A stretch of 64,000 nucleotides of DNA from Flavobacteriales bacterium (GTDB lineage Bacteria; Bacteroidota; Bacteroidia; Flavobacteriales_D; Crocinitomicaceae). A program made the translations under genes and the position numbers. Positions 18,839 through 29,043 of this stretch are shown in pieces. Position 1 is the stretch's first letter. Each line of letters starts with the position of its first letter. The DNA is taken from positions 164,684-228,683 of the forward strand of contig CANMHB010000004.1 in NCBI GenBank assembly GCA_947497485.1, in the 5' to 3' direction. Below the pieces are notes generated by a model. It searched no databases. It saw nothing but the letters and a program-made list of their open reading frames with translations, and was not told where the DNA came from.

Positions 18839-21800
18839 ATGAAAAAGCAGCTTTTTATTTTCTTATTTCTCTCCTTTTTTGAAGTGACTTTCGGTCAAAA
18901 AAATTGGAATTCAGATTATTCGAAAAGAAAAGTCTTTGTAGAGAATATAGGACAATTTGATGAGTTTCAAAATCAGACCACAGGAAAAATCGATTTTGCC
19001 GCAGATTTTGGTCAATACCGTGTGTTTTTCACTGAAAAAGGCCTTACATATTCATTTTTAGAATCGAAGAAAATTCCTCGAGAAGAACGAGAAAGACTTG
19101 CGATGTCTTTACCCAAATCTTCCAATGAAGATTATAAAAATTGGGAAAGAATGGTTGGTAGGTTTCATTTTAAGTCAGAACAAGTTACAATGCTTTGGGG
19201 CAAATCTTCGAAATCTAAACTTTTTGGAAGGAACGTAACAAGTGATTACCACAGTTATACATACAAGAATAAAAAAGGTGAATATGTCAATGCAAACAAT
19301 GTTCGAGGATTTGAAAAAATAGTTTATAAAAATATTTACTCAAAAATCGATGTTGAGTATACGGTACATCCCATCGAAGGAATTAAATATGCCATTGTTT
19401 TGCATCCTGGTGCTAATCCAGATGATGTAGAGATGATCTATGACCATGACGTACGGATTGAAAGCGGACGCGTATTAATTAGTTCCGATTTTGGTGATAT
19501 AACTGATCATGAACCTCTTTCTTTTTATTCGGATGAAAAAAGTCAAATTATTCATTCACATTTTGAGCAAATTGGAAATTCGATAAAATTTAAGCTTGCA
19601 AACTATGACAAAACAAAAGAGGTAGTTATTGACCCTTGGACTCAAGCACCAAATTTTGCGACCAATTGGGATATAGTTTGGGAGTGTGATCGAGACGCGG
19701 CCGGGAATGTCTACATTTTAGGAGGTATAATGCCGATGCAAGTCATTAAATATAACCCATCAGGAACAATTCAGTGGACTTACAACACACCATATGATAC
19801 TTCTAATGTTTGGTTGGGCACTTTCGCAACGGATTTGTTAGGGAATTCATACATTACTGCGGGATCTACGGCTCAAATTCAAAAAATTGACAATAATGCA
19901 TCATTGTTATGGAATAATACAAGTCCAACAGGAGCTTTTTCAAATGGTGAATTTTGGACAATTACATTCAATTGTGACCAAACAAAATTGGTGGTTGGTG
20001 GAACTGGTGGTTCGGGTCTAAATTTGCTAGCTACGGTATATGATATAAATGTTGCGAACGGAAATATCATTACAAGTGCTAATCTTGCTCAGGGCAATGC
20101 TGATCCGTTCACAATGACTGTCCAAGAGGTGAGAGCAATAAGTGCATCTCCAAATGGTAAATACTATTTTATGACGCAAGATACTGTTGGAGCTTTTAGT
20201 CAGAATTTTAATCTTTGTTCTGGAAGCCCATTGCAATACAAGATAGATAATTCATATGACTTAGGATATAAATGTGAGAACTTTCGCTATGACAATGCCG
20301 GAATTTGCGCAATCAGAGCAAACAATAGTTTTTATTACACGCAAAATGGCGCGAGTGTTCATAAGAGAAACATTCAAACGGGTGCAATAATTGCAACAGC
20401 AACTATTCCTGGCGGCGCCTCAACAACCGCACTTGGAGATTTTTCAGTAAGCAATAGTGGTATTGATCTCGACGATTGTGGAAATGTTTATGTCGGTTCA
20501 TCAACAGGAGTTGTAAAGTTCGATGCCAACCTAATTCAACTTGCAACTTATCCAACTTCATTTAAAGTTTATGATGTTCATGTTTCTACATCTGGTGATA
20601 TAATTGCATGTGGTGGAACTGGAAACTCTTCGAATGCGACTCGAACTGGGGGTATTCAATCGTTTGCGGCAGGAGCATGCAGTCCTCTTGCAGCTAACTG
20701 TTGTGATGCAACAATTTGTCCAGTTCAAAGTGTTTGCCAAACCGATGCTCCTATTAATTTGACAGCAGCAACAGCTGGAGGAACTTGGTCTGGTCCTGGA
20801 ATGAGTTCAAATGGCGCTTTTAATCCAGCAACAGCAGGGGTTGGAACACATACGATTACCTACACGCTTCCATGCGGATCAGAAACAACAACTATTGTTG
20901 TAAGCCCTTGTCAAGCCCTTACAGCTTGTATAGAAACGAATGGTTCTGTTAGTGTCTCAAATGGTGTTGCGCCATATACATGGTCTTATTATCAAGCTGC
21001 TACATCAACGCCAATTACTACTCAAGCCCAATGCACTGCATGCGGGTATTCATGGTTTTTTGGACAATGTTTGAATGGGGTTACACCTGTCACATCTTGC
21101 AATTCTCCAGCTCAATGGACCAACTTTGCCACAGGAAACAACGCAACCCCACCAAATGGAGTAACGCAAGTTCAGGTTACAGACAATTCAGGTACGGTTA
21201 CAACCTTTACTTTATCAAATTTAACTGCATGTAATAATGTTCCTTGTCCAACTATTGCGATTTCAAATGTAAGTCAAACCAATGTTTTATGTAATGGTTC
21301 TGCGAATGCTTCAGTAACGGTTTCTGCAAATGGAGGATCCTCACCATATTCATACAATTGGTCACCAGGGAATCTTACTGGTGCTTCTCAAAATAATCTT
21401 TCAGCTGGAACTTATATTGTAACTGCAACGGATAACGTAAACTGTTCGGGTACCCTGCAAGTTATCATTACTCAACCTACAGCTTTACAAGTTGCTCAGG
21501 GAAACCTTACGCCTGCTACTTGTGGAAGTAACAATGGATCAGCTTCTGTAACGGTTTCAGGTGGAACAACTCCTTACGCATATGTTTGGACACCCAATGT
21601 TGGTAACACCGCAACTATTTCCAATGTTGCGGGTGGAAGTTACACTGTGGTTGTGACAGATGCAAATAGTTGTTCTCAAACGCTAAACTTAACCGTTCCA
21701 ACTGCTGGTGGCCCAACAATATCGAGTGTTACACCAACCAATCCAACTTGTTCTGACCTAAATAGTGGTCAAATAGTTATTAATGCTACTGGAAATGGAA

Positions 21801-22921
21801 CTTTGCAATACGCTTTGAATGGTGGTGCTAATCAAAACTCTGGAACGTTTACAGGGCTTCCTGCAGGAAATTATTCCATTACCGTCACAGATGCAAGTGG
21901 TTGTATTTCAACTTCCTCAACAACACTTACTGCCCCTCAGTCCTTCACGTTAAATGAGGGAGCGATTGTTGGATCGAATTGCGGAGCAACAAATGGTTCT
22001 GCTGAGGTAATTGTGAATGGCGGTTCGGGTAATTTTCAGTATTCTTGGCAACCTGGTGGTGCAAATACCTTTAATGCATCCAATTTAGGTCCTGGAAATT
22101 ATACTGTCTCCGTAGTAGATTTATCAACAGGTTGCACTGAGTCATTACAGCTGATTGTCCCTTCGATCGGAGGTCCAAGTATTTCAAATGTTATAACAAG
22201 TGACATTGCATGTTATGGAGATCAAACAGGTTCCGTTTCTTTTTCCGCGACGGGTGGAACTGCACCTTATACTTATTCGATAAATAATGGAATACTTCAA
22301 TCAACTGCAACTTTTACCAATTTAGCAGCAGGTGCTCATATAATTACCGTTTTTGATGCTACAAATTGTCCAAATTCTCAAACAATTAATATTAATGAAC
22401 CGACTCAATTGATTGCATATGCGGGTAATGACATTCAAGTTTGCGCTGGAGAGTCAGTTGTATTAACTGCAAATTCAACAGGAGGAACACTTCCAATCGC
22501 AGATTACATTTGGAATCAAAATCAGAATTCTTCAACAATACAGGTTTCACCAAATGTAACTTCAACATTTAATTTGGAGGTAACGGATAATAATGGTTGT
22601 AAAGCAACTGATATTGTTACCATAACTATTATTCCATGCGGTGATTTAGAAATAATTGTTCCAAATGTTTTTTCACCAAATGGAGATGGAGAAAATGAAT
22701 CTTATGGAATTCAATCAATAAATGCTGTTTCTCAAGAAGCAATAATAGTAAATCGTTGGGGTGTGAAAATGGTTGAATTAAACTCTCCAAATTCAACTTG
22801 GGATGGAAAAATAAGTAATGGAACTGACGCTAGCGAAGGGGTATATTTCATAAAATATCGAATTGTTGGTCCCGATGGATCCGAAAAGATTGGTCAAACT
22901 TTCTTTCATTTGGTAAGGTAG
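18839..22921 (+). CDS. Giant surface protein: DUF7948-like N-terminal domain, SprB repeats, T9SS type B sorting domain
   Basis: A 1360-residue protein with a signal peptide (MKKQLFIFLFLSFFEVTFGQ). Residues about 30-270 match the N-terminal domain seen in many Bacteroidota surface proteins (FVENIGQFDEFQ, YRVFFTEKGLTYSFLESKK, PIEGIKYAIVLHPGANPDDV). A beta-propeller-like region (about 270-620; AAGNVYILGG, LLGNSYITAG, ISASPNGKYYFMT) follows, then a GGTWSGPGMSSNGAFNP module, about six SprB-type repeats (VLCNGSANASVTVSANGGSS and similar) and the sorting domain (VPNVFSPNGDGENE, NRWGVKMVE, FFHLVR). A surface or adhesive role is inferred. It starts 5 bp after the preceding adhesin and may end at a hairpin at 22952-22978. 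Confidence 0.88.
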   Translation: MKKQLFIFLFLSFFEVTFGQKNWNSDYSKRKVFVENIGQFDEFQNQTTGKIDFAADFGQYRVFFTEKGLTYSFLESKKIPREERERLAMSLPKSSNEDYKNWERMVGRFHFKSEQVTMLWGKSSKSKLFGRNVTSDYHSYTYKNKKGEYVNANNVRGFEKIVYKNIYSKIDVEYTVHPIEGIKYAIVLHPGANPDDVEMIYDHDVRIESGRVLISSDFGDITDHEPLSFYSDEKSQIIHSHFEQIGNSIKFKLANYDKTKEVVIDPWTQAPNFATNWDIVWECDRDAAGNVYILGGIMPMQVIKYNPSGTIQWTYNTPYDTSNVWLGTFATDLLGNSYITAGSTAQIQKIDNNASLLWNNTSPTGAFSNGEFWTITFNCDQTKLVVGGTGGSGLNLLATVYDINVANGNIITSANLAQGNADPFTMTVQEVRAISASPNGKYYFMTQDTVGAFSQNFNLCSGSPLQYKIDNSYDLGYKCENFRYDNAGICAIRANNSFYYTQNGASVHKRNIQTGAIIATATIPGGASTTALGDFSVSNSGIDLDDCGNVYVGSSTGVVKFDANLIQLATYPTSFKVYDVHVSTSGDIIACGGTGNSSNATRTGGIQSFAAGACSPLAANCCDATICPVQSVCQTDAPINLTAATAGGTWSGPGMSSNGAFNPATAGVGTHTITYTLPCGSETTTIVVSPCQALTACIETNGSVSVSNGVAPYTWSYYQAATSTPITTQAQCTACGYSWFFGQCLNGVTPVTSCNSPAQWTNFATGNNATPPNGVTQVQVTDNSGTVTTFTLSNLTACNNVPCPTIAISNVSQTNVLCNGSANASVTVSANGGSSPYSYNWSPGNLTGASQNNLSAGTYIVTATDNVNCSGTLQVIITQPTALQVAQGNLTPATCGSNNGSASVTVSGGTTPYAYVWTPNVGNTATISNVAGGSYTVVVTDANSCSQTLNLTVPTAGGPTISSVTPTNPTCSDLNSGQIVINATGNGTLQYALNGGANQNSGTFTGLPAGNYSITVTDASGCISTSSTTLTAPQSFTLNEGAIVGSNCGATNGSAEVIVNGGSGNFQYSWQPGGANTFNASNLGPGNYTVSVVDLSTGCTESLQLIVPSIGGPSISNVITSDIACYGDQTGSVSFSATGGTAPYTYSINNGILQSTATFTNLAAGAHIITVFDATNCPNSQTININEPTQLIAYAGNDIQVCAGESVVLTANSTGGTLPIADYIWNQNQNSSTIQVSPNVTSTFNLEVTDNNGCKATDIVTITIIPCGDLEIIVPNVFSPNGDGENESYGIQSINAVSQEAIIVNRWGVKMVELNSPNSTWDGKISNGTDASEGVYFIKYRIVGPDGSEKIGQTFFHLVR

Positions 22922-22951
22922 TCACTTTGCTTCATAATTTCTTTATAATTT

Positions 22952-22978
22952 AGGGGGCATATTTAGAGCCCCTTTTTT
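22952..22978 (+). terminator. Hairpin with U-tract directly before the next start codon
   Basis: GGGGC at 22954-22958 pairs with GCCCC at 22968-22972 around a 9-nt loop; G22953-U22973 and A22952-U22974 can extend it. Six T follow (22973-22978), the form of an intrinsic terminator for the upstream adhesin operon. The ATG of the next gene begins at 22979 with no gap, so the element could instead govern readthrough or translation of that gene. Confidence 0.55.
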
Positions 22979-25900
22979 ATGAGAATTACTTTTATTGTAT
23001 TGCTATTGTCAAGTTTTGTTTTTGCGCAAAAAAACACAAAAACTATAGAAAAACCCAAATTGCCTTTTGATGCGGGAACGGTTTCTTCATTGTCCTTTCG
23101 AATGGTTGGCCCTGCGCTTACATCTGGTAGAGTTGTCGACATTGCGGTTCATCCTAATAACAAGGATAAGTGGTATTTAGCTGCTGCATGCGGTGGCGTA
23201 TGGACAACGGATAATCATGGAATTACGTTTTCTCCAATTTTTGATAATTATGGATCTTATTCGATCGCTTGTGTTGAATTAGCTCCTTCGAATCCAAATA
23301 CAGTTTGGGTAGGAACAGGAGAAAATAATAATCAACGTTCGGTAGCCTATGGTGATGGGGTTTATAAATCTTTAGATGGAGGAAAGTCCTTTGTAAATAT
23401 GGGTTTAAAGAGTTCTGAGCACATCGGAAACATCATTGTTCACCCAACGAATGAAAATGTGGTTTGGGTTGCAGCATATGGACCATTGTGGAAGAGTGGG
23501 GGAGAACGTGGTGTGTATAAATCTTTGGATGGTGGAAAAACATGGGAAAGAACGCTTTTTGTTTCAGATGAAACAGGAATTTCTGAAATCGCAATTGATC
23601 CAACTAATCCTGATATTTTATACGCAGCTGCTCATCAGCGAAGAAGAAACGAAGCAACATACATTGGTGGCGGACCTGAATCAACGCTATACAAATCAAC
23701 CGATGGCGGAAAAACTTGGAGAGAAATTGCAAGTGGCTTGCCAAAAACAGATATGGGACGAATTGGTTTAGCTGTCTCACCTGCAGATGCAAATTATGTT
23801 TATGCCATTGTTGAGGGTAGATATGGTAAAGGAGGAGTATACAGATCAACGAATAAAGGAGAAAGTTGGAAAAAACAAGGAGATTTCAGCACAAGTGGAA
23901 ATTATTACCAGGAAATTTTCTGCGATCCGTCTAATAAAGACAAAGTTTTCGCGATGGATACGTATATGCATCATACCGAAGATGGCGGTAAAACATTTAA
24001 ACCAACAGGCGAAACCAACAAACATGTTGATAATCATTGCATTTGGATTGACCCAGTGAATACAGATCATTGGATTGTCGGATGTGACGGGGGACTTTAT
24101 GAGACTTATTCGCACGCTAAAGAATGGTTTTACTATGCCAATTTGCCAATAATTCAGTTTTATAAAGCCGTAACTGACAATGATTATCCATTCTATAATA
24201 TTTATGGTGGAACGCAAGATAATAACTCAATGGGTGGCCCTTCAGCTACGATAAATGTTTCAGGAATCATTAATACCGATTGGTTTATTACGAATGGTGG
24301 AGATGGTTTCGAGTCAGCTACAGATTGGTCAAACCCAAATATTACCTATGCTCAGGCACAATATGGATGGTTGGTTCGATATGATAAAGCCTCAGGAGAA
24401 AAGGTTCCAATTCAGCCAATGCCGGGTATAAATGAACAAGCATATCGTTGGAACTGGGATGCTCCTCTAGTAGTTTCATCACACGATGCTTCTACGCTCT
24501 ATTTTGCGGCCAATAAACTTTTTAAATCAACGAATCGAGGTGATGACTGGCAAGTTATTTCTCCTGATTTAACGCAGCAAATTGATCGAAATAAAGAAAA
24601 AGTAATGGGTCAGGTTTGGACAATTGACGCAGTAATGAAAAATGCTTCTACAACGATTTATGGGAACATTGTTGCGTTAGACGAATCCCCGAAGAAAAAA
24701 GGATTACTTTATGTTGGAACAGACGATGGATTAATTCAAGTTTCTGATAATGATGGTCAGACTTGGACGAAATACAGTTCTTTTCCTGGAGTTCCTACAA
24801 ATACACGAGTAAATATGCTGACAACCTCAAATTTTGATGAAAATGTTGTTTTTGCAGCGTTCAACTCACAACGTCAAGGTGATTTCAAACCTTATTTGCT
24901 AAAGTCGAACGACAAAGGAAAAACGTGGGTTTCAATTGCTTCGAATTTACCAGAACGAGGAAATGTTTACTGCATAAAACAAGATTTTGTAGATCCAAAT
25001 CTATTGTTCGTTGGAACAGAATTTGGAGCTTATTTCTCAAACGATGGTGGTCAGAACTGGACAAAACTTTCAGGTTTGCCAACCATTGCAGTATATGATT
25101 TAGATATTCAAAAGCGTGAAACGGATCTCGTTGCTGCAACATTTGGAAGAGGTTTCTATGTTCTTGACAATTATTCACCATTACGTGATTTGAAAACTGA
25201 AAACTTGGATAAAAAAGCGTACTTGTTTCCAGTTAAAGATGCCTTGTTGTATGTGCCTGCAGATCCACTTGGCTTGGAAGGTACTGGTTTTCAAGGTCAC
25301 AATATGTGGTCTGCAAAAAATCCAGAGTTTGGTGCAGTTTTTTCAATTCATTTTAAAGAAGATTTGAAATCTTTAAAAGATGTTCGACAGGAAAAGGAAA
25401 AAGCATTGGAAAAGGAAAAGAAAGATGTTTTTTATCCATCCTTTGATGACTTGAGAAAAGAACAGCAAGATCAAGCAGCTGTCCTAATTTGGTCCATAAG
25501 TGATGCAAGTGGGAAAGAAATTCGTCGAATGACATCCTCACCTTCCAAAGGTATAAGCCGATTAAGTTGGGATTTACGAAACAATAATACAAATCCAGTT
25601 AACTCAGGAGGAAAAGGTCTTTTAGTGACACCAGGAACATATTACGTTTCAGTCACCTTGGCTAAAAATGGAACCGTAGAACAACTTATCACAAAACAAG
25701 CATTTAACGTAAAAGGACTAAACAATCAAACACTTGTGGCTAAAAATCCTGAGGAGTTAAAAACTTTTAGGGCAGAAGTTGCGGAATTGAATCGCAAGGT
25801 AAGTGGTGCGGGAAGATTGATGAACGAAACAAAAGATGAATTAGAAATTATTGAACTGGCTTTAATAAATTATCCAAATACAGATTTATCCTTGTTGCAG

Positions 25901-26218
25901 GAAACGAGAGCATTGAAGTTAGTTTATGATGAATGTGCACTAGCTATGTGGGGAGATAAAATCAAGGAAAAGCATGAGTTTGAATTCGAACCAAGTATTT
26001 CTGCGCGATTAGGAATGGTTGAATATCAGTTGTATGATAATACGACGGGTGTCTCTAAAACTCACAAACAAAATAAAGATTTAGCAGAGGAACAATACAA
26101 TGCAATGCGTCTTAAATTGAACGAAGTTATAAAGCGATTAGAAGTCCTAGAAACAAAGCTAGATGCAGCAAATATTCCTTACACAAAATCAAAAGGAGCT
26201 AATTGGAAGAAAGACTAG
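22979..26218 (+). CDS. Secreted VPS10/BNR (Asp-box) beta-propeller protein
   Basis: A 1079-residue protein with a signal peptide (MRITFIVLLLSSFVFAQ). Nine Asp-box motifs are seen (YKSLDGGKSF, YKSLDGGKTW, YKSTDGGKTW, YRSTNKGESW, HTEDGGKTF, FKSTNRGDDW, VSDNDGQTW, LKSNDKGKTW, FSNDGGQNW), typical of sortilin/VPS10-type or two-propeller proteins often labelled glycosyl hydrolase. A FlgD-like Ig segment (VLIWSISDASGKEIRRM, SWDLRNNN) and a helical C terminus follow. No type IX sorting domain is visible, so it is likely periplasmic or released. Catalytic residues of a glycosidase cannot be shown, and a hydrolase label would be a guess. Its start abuts a hairpin with a U-tract. Confidence 0.87.
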   Translation: MRITFIVLLLSSFVFAQKNTKTIEKPKLPFDAGTVSSLSFRMVGPALTSGRVVDIAVHPNNKDKWYLAAACGGVWTTDNHGITFSPIFDNYGSYSIACVELAPSNPNTVWVGTGENNNQRSVAYGDGVYKSLDGGKSFVNMGLKSSEHIGNIIVHPTNENVVWVAAYGPLWKSGGERGVYKSLDGGKTWERTLFVSDETGISEIAIDPTNPDILYAAAHQRRRNEATYIGGGPESTLYKSTDGGKTWREIASGLPKTDMGRIGLAVSPADANYVYAIVEGRYGKGGVYRSTNKGESWKKQGDFSTSGNYYQEIFCDPSNKDKVFAMDTYMHHTEDGGKTFKPTGETNKHVDNHCIWIDPVNTDHWIVGCDGGLYETYSHAKEWFYYANLPIIQFYKAVTDNDYPFYNIYGGTQDNNSMGGPSATINVSGIINTDWFITNGGDGFESATDWSNPNITYAQAQYGWLVRYDKASGEKVPIQPMPGINEQAYRWNWDAPLVVSSHDASTLYFAANKLFKSTNRGDDWQVISPDLTQQIDRNKEKVMGQVWTIDAVMKNASTTIYGNIVALDESPKKKGLLYVGTDDGLIQVSDNDGQTWTKYSSFPGVPTNTRVNMLTTSNFDENVVFAAFNSQRQGDFKPYLLKSNDKGKTWVSIASNLPERGNVYCIKQDFVDPNLLFVGTEFGAYFSNDGGQNWTKLSGLPTIAVYDLDIQKRETDLVAATFGRGFYVLDNYSPLRDLKTENLDKKAYLFPVKDALLYVPADPLGLEGTGFQGHNMWSAKNPEFGAVFSIHFKEDLKSLKDVRQEKEKALEKEKKDVFYPSFDDLRKEQQDQAAVLIWSISDASGKEIRRMTSSPSKGISRLSWDLRNNNTNPVNSGGKGLLVTPGTYYVSVTLAKNGTVEQLITKQAFNVKGLNNQTLVAKNPEELKTFRAEVAELNRKVSGAGRLMNETKDELEIIELALINYPNTDLSLLQETRALKLVYDECALAMWGDKIKEKHEFEFEPSISARLGMVEYQLYDNTTGVSKTHKQNKDLAEEQYNAMRLKLNEVIKRLEVLETKLDAANIPYTKSKGANWKKD

Positions 26219-26243
26219 TTTTATATTAAAAAGAAACGCTGAT

Positions 26244-29000
26244 TTATTGTTCTTTTGCATCTCTATTTGAGCTAGTAACGTTTTGTCTTATTTCTAAAGT
26301 GAAAACTCCTAACAATGTAAGTAATAAGGTTACGGAACCAATTAGTGACCATAAGCTTGAGGTGTTGAAGGTTTCCGGTTCAAACTTCCAAATTACTTCG
26401 TGAGATCCAGCTGGAATTATTGCACCGCGCAAAACATAATTGGCTCTAAAAATTTTATCGGTTTGTTTACCATCAATGTAACAATTCCAACCTTCAGGAT
26501 ACCATATCTCACTAAATATTGCGGGTGCTTCAAATGAATTTTTAGATTGATAAGTTAGCTCTCGAGCATCGTATTTACTTAACTTGATTGTTGCATTGGA
26601 ATCTACATTTGAACTGGTACTTATTTCATAAAAATCCAAATTAACAATGGCAGAATTCTTTAAATCATTTTTTCCAAGTGCTAACATCTCTTCATTTGCA
26701 GATTTTACACCAATTAATTTTGAAGCAAACCAGGCATTTCCGTTAGCGTTTGTATTTTTTACTGATTTTTTTGTTTTATCAACTTGAATATACTTTACGT
26801 TAAGCATATTTAAAATGGACGCTTTTTCAATAGCAATTTCGTTTATTTGGATGGAATCAAAAACGCTCTGTGCTTGTTCCTTCGTTATTTCCATTGAAGT
26901 TGCGTATTCGCGCAATTTGACATTTTTGGCAGCGCTTATCTCTTGGTTAATTTGATTAATTTCATCACCGATATAAAAGTCAATTAATTCCTGATATCTT
27001 TTCAATTTAGCTCCGTGATATCCACCAATGCTTTTATGAAAATAACTTGTTCCTGTTTCGTTAAAAGGATTTGCAAAAGATAAAACGCGGTAATCTGAAT
27101 TCAAGCTTAGCACGCTAAATGAAGCTAATTGATTTAACAAAGAAATGTCGGTTAGTTGCGAAAATTCAGGAGTATTCAACATTTTGGCTTTAAAATCCTG
27201 GACTTTTGAGGTGAAATTTGGAATTGTTTTACTTTCTTCCTCGAGGATATTCAAGTCTGCTTGTTGAGGTAATGTAGGTAAAATGGAAGCGCTTGATTCT
27301 TCGTAACTCGTAAATACGCCATCAATTTCCTCATTGTTTAAATACCTTTTTGAAACGCTCATATTATCACCGATCACAAAGGCAAAAGCTAAAATCGTAA
27401 CAATTAACTTCGAGATTTTGGTATAAACACTGATTAATATCAAACCGCAAGCAACAAAAATTAAAAGAAGTGTTCGGATAAATTCACTTTTGTAAATTTC
27501 TGTTCTAACTCGAACTAGCTCCGATTTCAGTCCATTAACATATGATAATTGTTGAATATCCGTAACTCCCTTAGTAGCCTTGGCGAACTGTTGAACTTCC
27601 TCTGCTTTTAAAAATGTTCCTGAAATACCTGGGAATAAAATAAATAACAAGCCTAGTGCCAACAGACTACCAGCAGCAATTAACCATTTCTTTTTATCTC
27701 CCCAAACTTGTTCGTTTTTAAAAAATCGATCCAAGAACAATATACCCAAGGCTGGGATCATTACTTGCATCAAAACGAGTATCATTTTTGAATCTCTGAA
27801 TTTGTTGTAAAGCGGAAACTTATGTATGAAAAAATGATTAATTCCTCCTGGATCTTTTGCAGCTAATGCTAAACAAAGTAATGTTAACACTAAAAACGGC
27901 CATCTAAGAGAATCCTTTAAAAAGATCAATCCAAATATGAAGAAAACAAACATAACAACGCCAAAATAGATGGCTCCGCCGCTCATTCGTTGTCCACCCC
28001 AATAACGATCCATTTGTCCAATTTGCTGCGAATATTCAGGATTTACATTTAGCATAATAGCTTCATCATTCCCTAAATAATCATTTTTAGCACCTTTTGC
28101 ATTCGGAGCGATTACAGACAGTAACTCATTTTTACCATAATTATATTCTAGGATATAATCGATGTCAAGTCCTTCTTTTTTGGATTGGTTTTTAGTTTGA
28201 CCCTTCGGTTCTATGGATAAATCAGTTGCACCTCGAGTTGTGTATTTACTGTATTCCAGTGTAGTTTTAAGATTACTCATTGAAGGAAGTAACCCAAGAA
28301 CCCCACCGATTGCTAACCCACCTGCTACTTTGCCTAATTCAATAAATTGTTTTTCTAGAATAAGTCTAATTCCTTCTGCAACTGCAACAGCAAAAAGTAG
28401 AAATACCAAATAGTAAGTCATTTGAAGGTGATTTGCAGTTACATTCAAACCAAAAAACAAAGCAAAAACCACGCTTCCTAAAAGCCATTTTCCCCGAAAA
28501 GCAAGAATAAGGCCTCCAAGTGCCGGAGCCATATAAGCAATCGCGTTTACCTTTGTCATGTGGCCTGCTCCGATGTATAGAATGTTAATTGTTGAAAAGC
28601 CGAAAGCGACGGCGCCAACAATTCCTAACCACGGGTTAACTCGGATACAAAGTGCGAAAATATAAAATCCGAGCATAGCCAAAAACATTAACCCTACAGC
28701 ACGTGGTAGAGCAAATTCTAATTTAAGAAGTTTATCAACTTTTAATAAATAATTGTTTTCATGAATGACGGATGTTTGATAAGCAGGCATCCCACTAAAC
28801 ATTGAGTTTGTCCATAGAGGTTCTTTTCCATTTTGAATACGGTAATCGACAATTTCTTTCGACATTCCCTGAAATTGTTTGATATCACCTTGTTTTAGGT
28901 TAAAACCATCAAAAAGTGGAGAAAAATACATTGATGAAAATCCAATGAAAATGGCAATGGCAATTACATGCGGAATGAGTGCTTTCAGTTTTTCGTTCAT
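26244..29000 (-). CDS. YfhO-family integral membrane protein
   Basis: A 918-residue inner-membrane protein with about a dozen hydrophobic segments (first near 10-28) and a long extracytoplasmic C-terminal region before a last segment near 885-905. Typical YfhO features are SMYFSPLFDG near the start, FSGMPAYQTS, MTKVNAIAYMAPALGGLILA, and late PEGWNCYIDGKQTDKIFRAN with GAIIPAGSHEVIWKFEP. YfhO proteins belong to the GT-C-like polytopic family and are needed for glycosylation of lipoteichoic acid in Gram-positives; in Bacteroidota a lipid-linked sugar transferase role is only inferred. It follows the sigma-54 regulator gene by 43 bp on the same strand. Confidence 0.87.
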   Translation of the reverse strand: MNEKLKALIPHVIAIAIFIGFSSMYFSPLFDGFNLKQGDIKQFQGMSKEIVDYRIQNGKEPLWTNSMFSGMPAYQTSVIHENNYLLKVDKLLKLEFALPRAVGLMFLAMLGFYIFALCIRVNPWLGIVGAVAFGFSTINILYIGAGHMTKVNAIAYMAPALGGLILAFRGKWLLGSVVFALFFGLNVTANHLQMTYYLVFLLFAVAVAEGIRLILEKQFIELGKVAGGLAIGGVLGLLPSMSNLKTTLEYSKYTTRGATDLSIEPKGQTKNQSKKEGLDIDYILEYNYGKNELLSVIAPNAKGAKNDYLGNDEAIMLNVNPEYSQQIGQMDRYWGGQRMSGGAIYFGVVMFVFFIFGLIFLKDSLRWPFLVLTLLCLALAAKDPGGINHFFIHKFPLYNKFRDSKMILVLMQVMIPALGILFLDRFFKNEQVWGDKKKWLIAAGSLLALGLLFILFPGISGTFLKAEEVQQFAKATKGVTDIQQLSYVNGLKSELVRVRTEIYKSEFIRTLLLIFVACGLILISVYTKISKLIVTILAFAFVIGDNMSVSKRYLNNEEIDGVFTSYEESSASILPTLPQQADLNILEEESKTIPNFTSKVQDFKAKMLNTPEFSQLTDISLLNQLASFSVLSLNSDYRVLSFANPFNETGTSYFHKSIGGYHGAKLKRYQELIDFYIGDEINQINQEISAAKNVKLREYATSMEITKEQAQSVFDSIQINEIAIEKASILNMLNVKYIQVDKTKKSVKNTNANGNAWFASKLIGVKSANEEMLALGKNDLKNSAIVNLDFYEISTSSNVDSNATIKLSKYDARELTYQSKNSFEAPAIFSEIWYPEGWNCYIDGKQTDKIFRANYVLRGAIIPAGSHEVIWKFEPETFNTSSLWSLIGSVTLLLTLLGVFTLEIRQNVTSSNRDAKEQ

Positions 29001-29043
29001 TCTATTAATTTTTTATGTGAAAATAACAACAATCTTTGAATTA

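Noticed and set aside
23436..24217. Long overlapping open frames on both strands within the propeller gene
   Set aside because: They are shadows of a strongly supported gene with repeated Asp-box motifs and show no family features.
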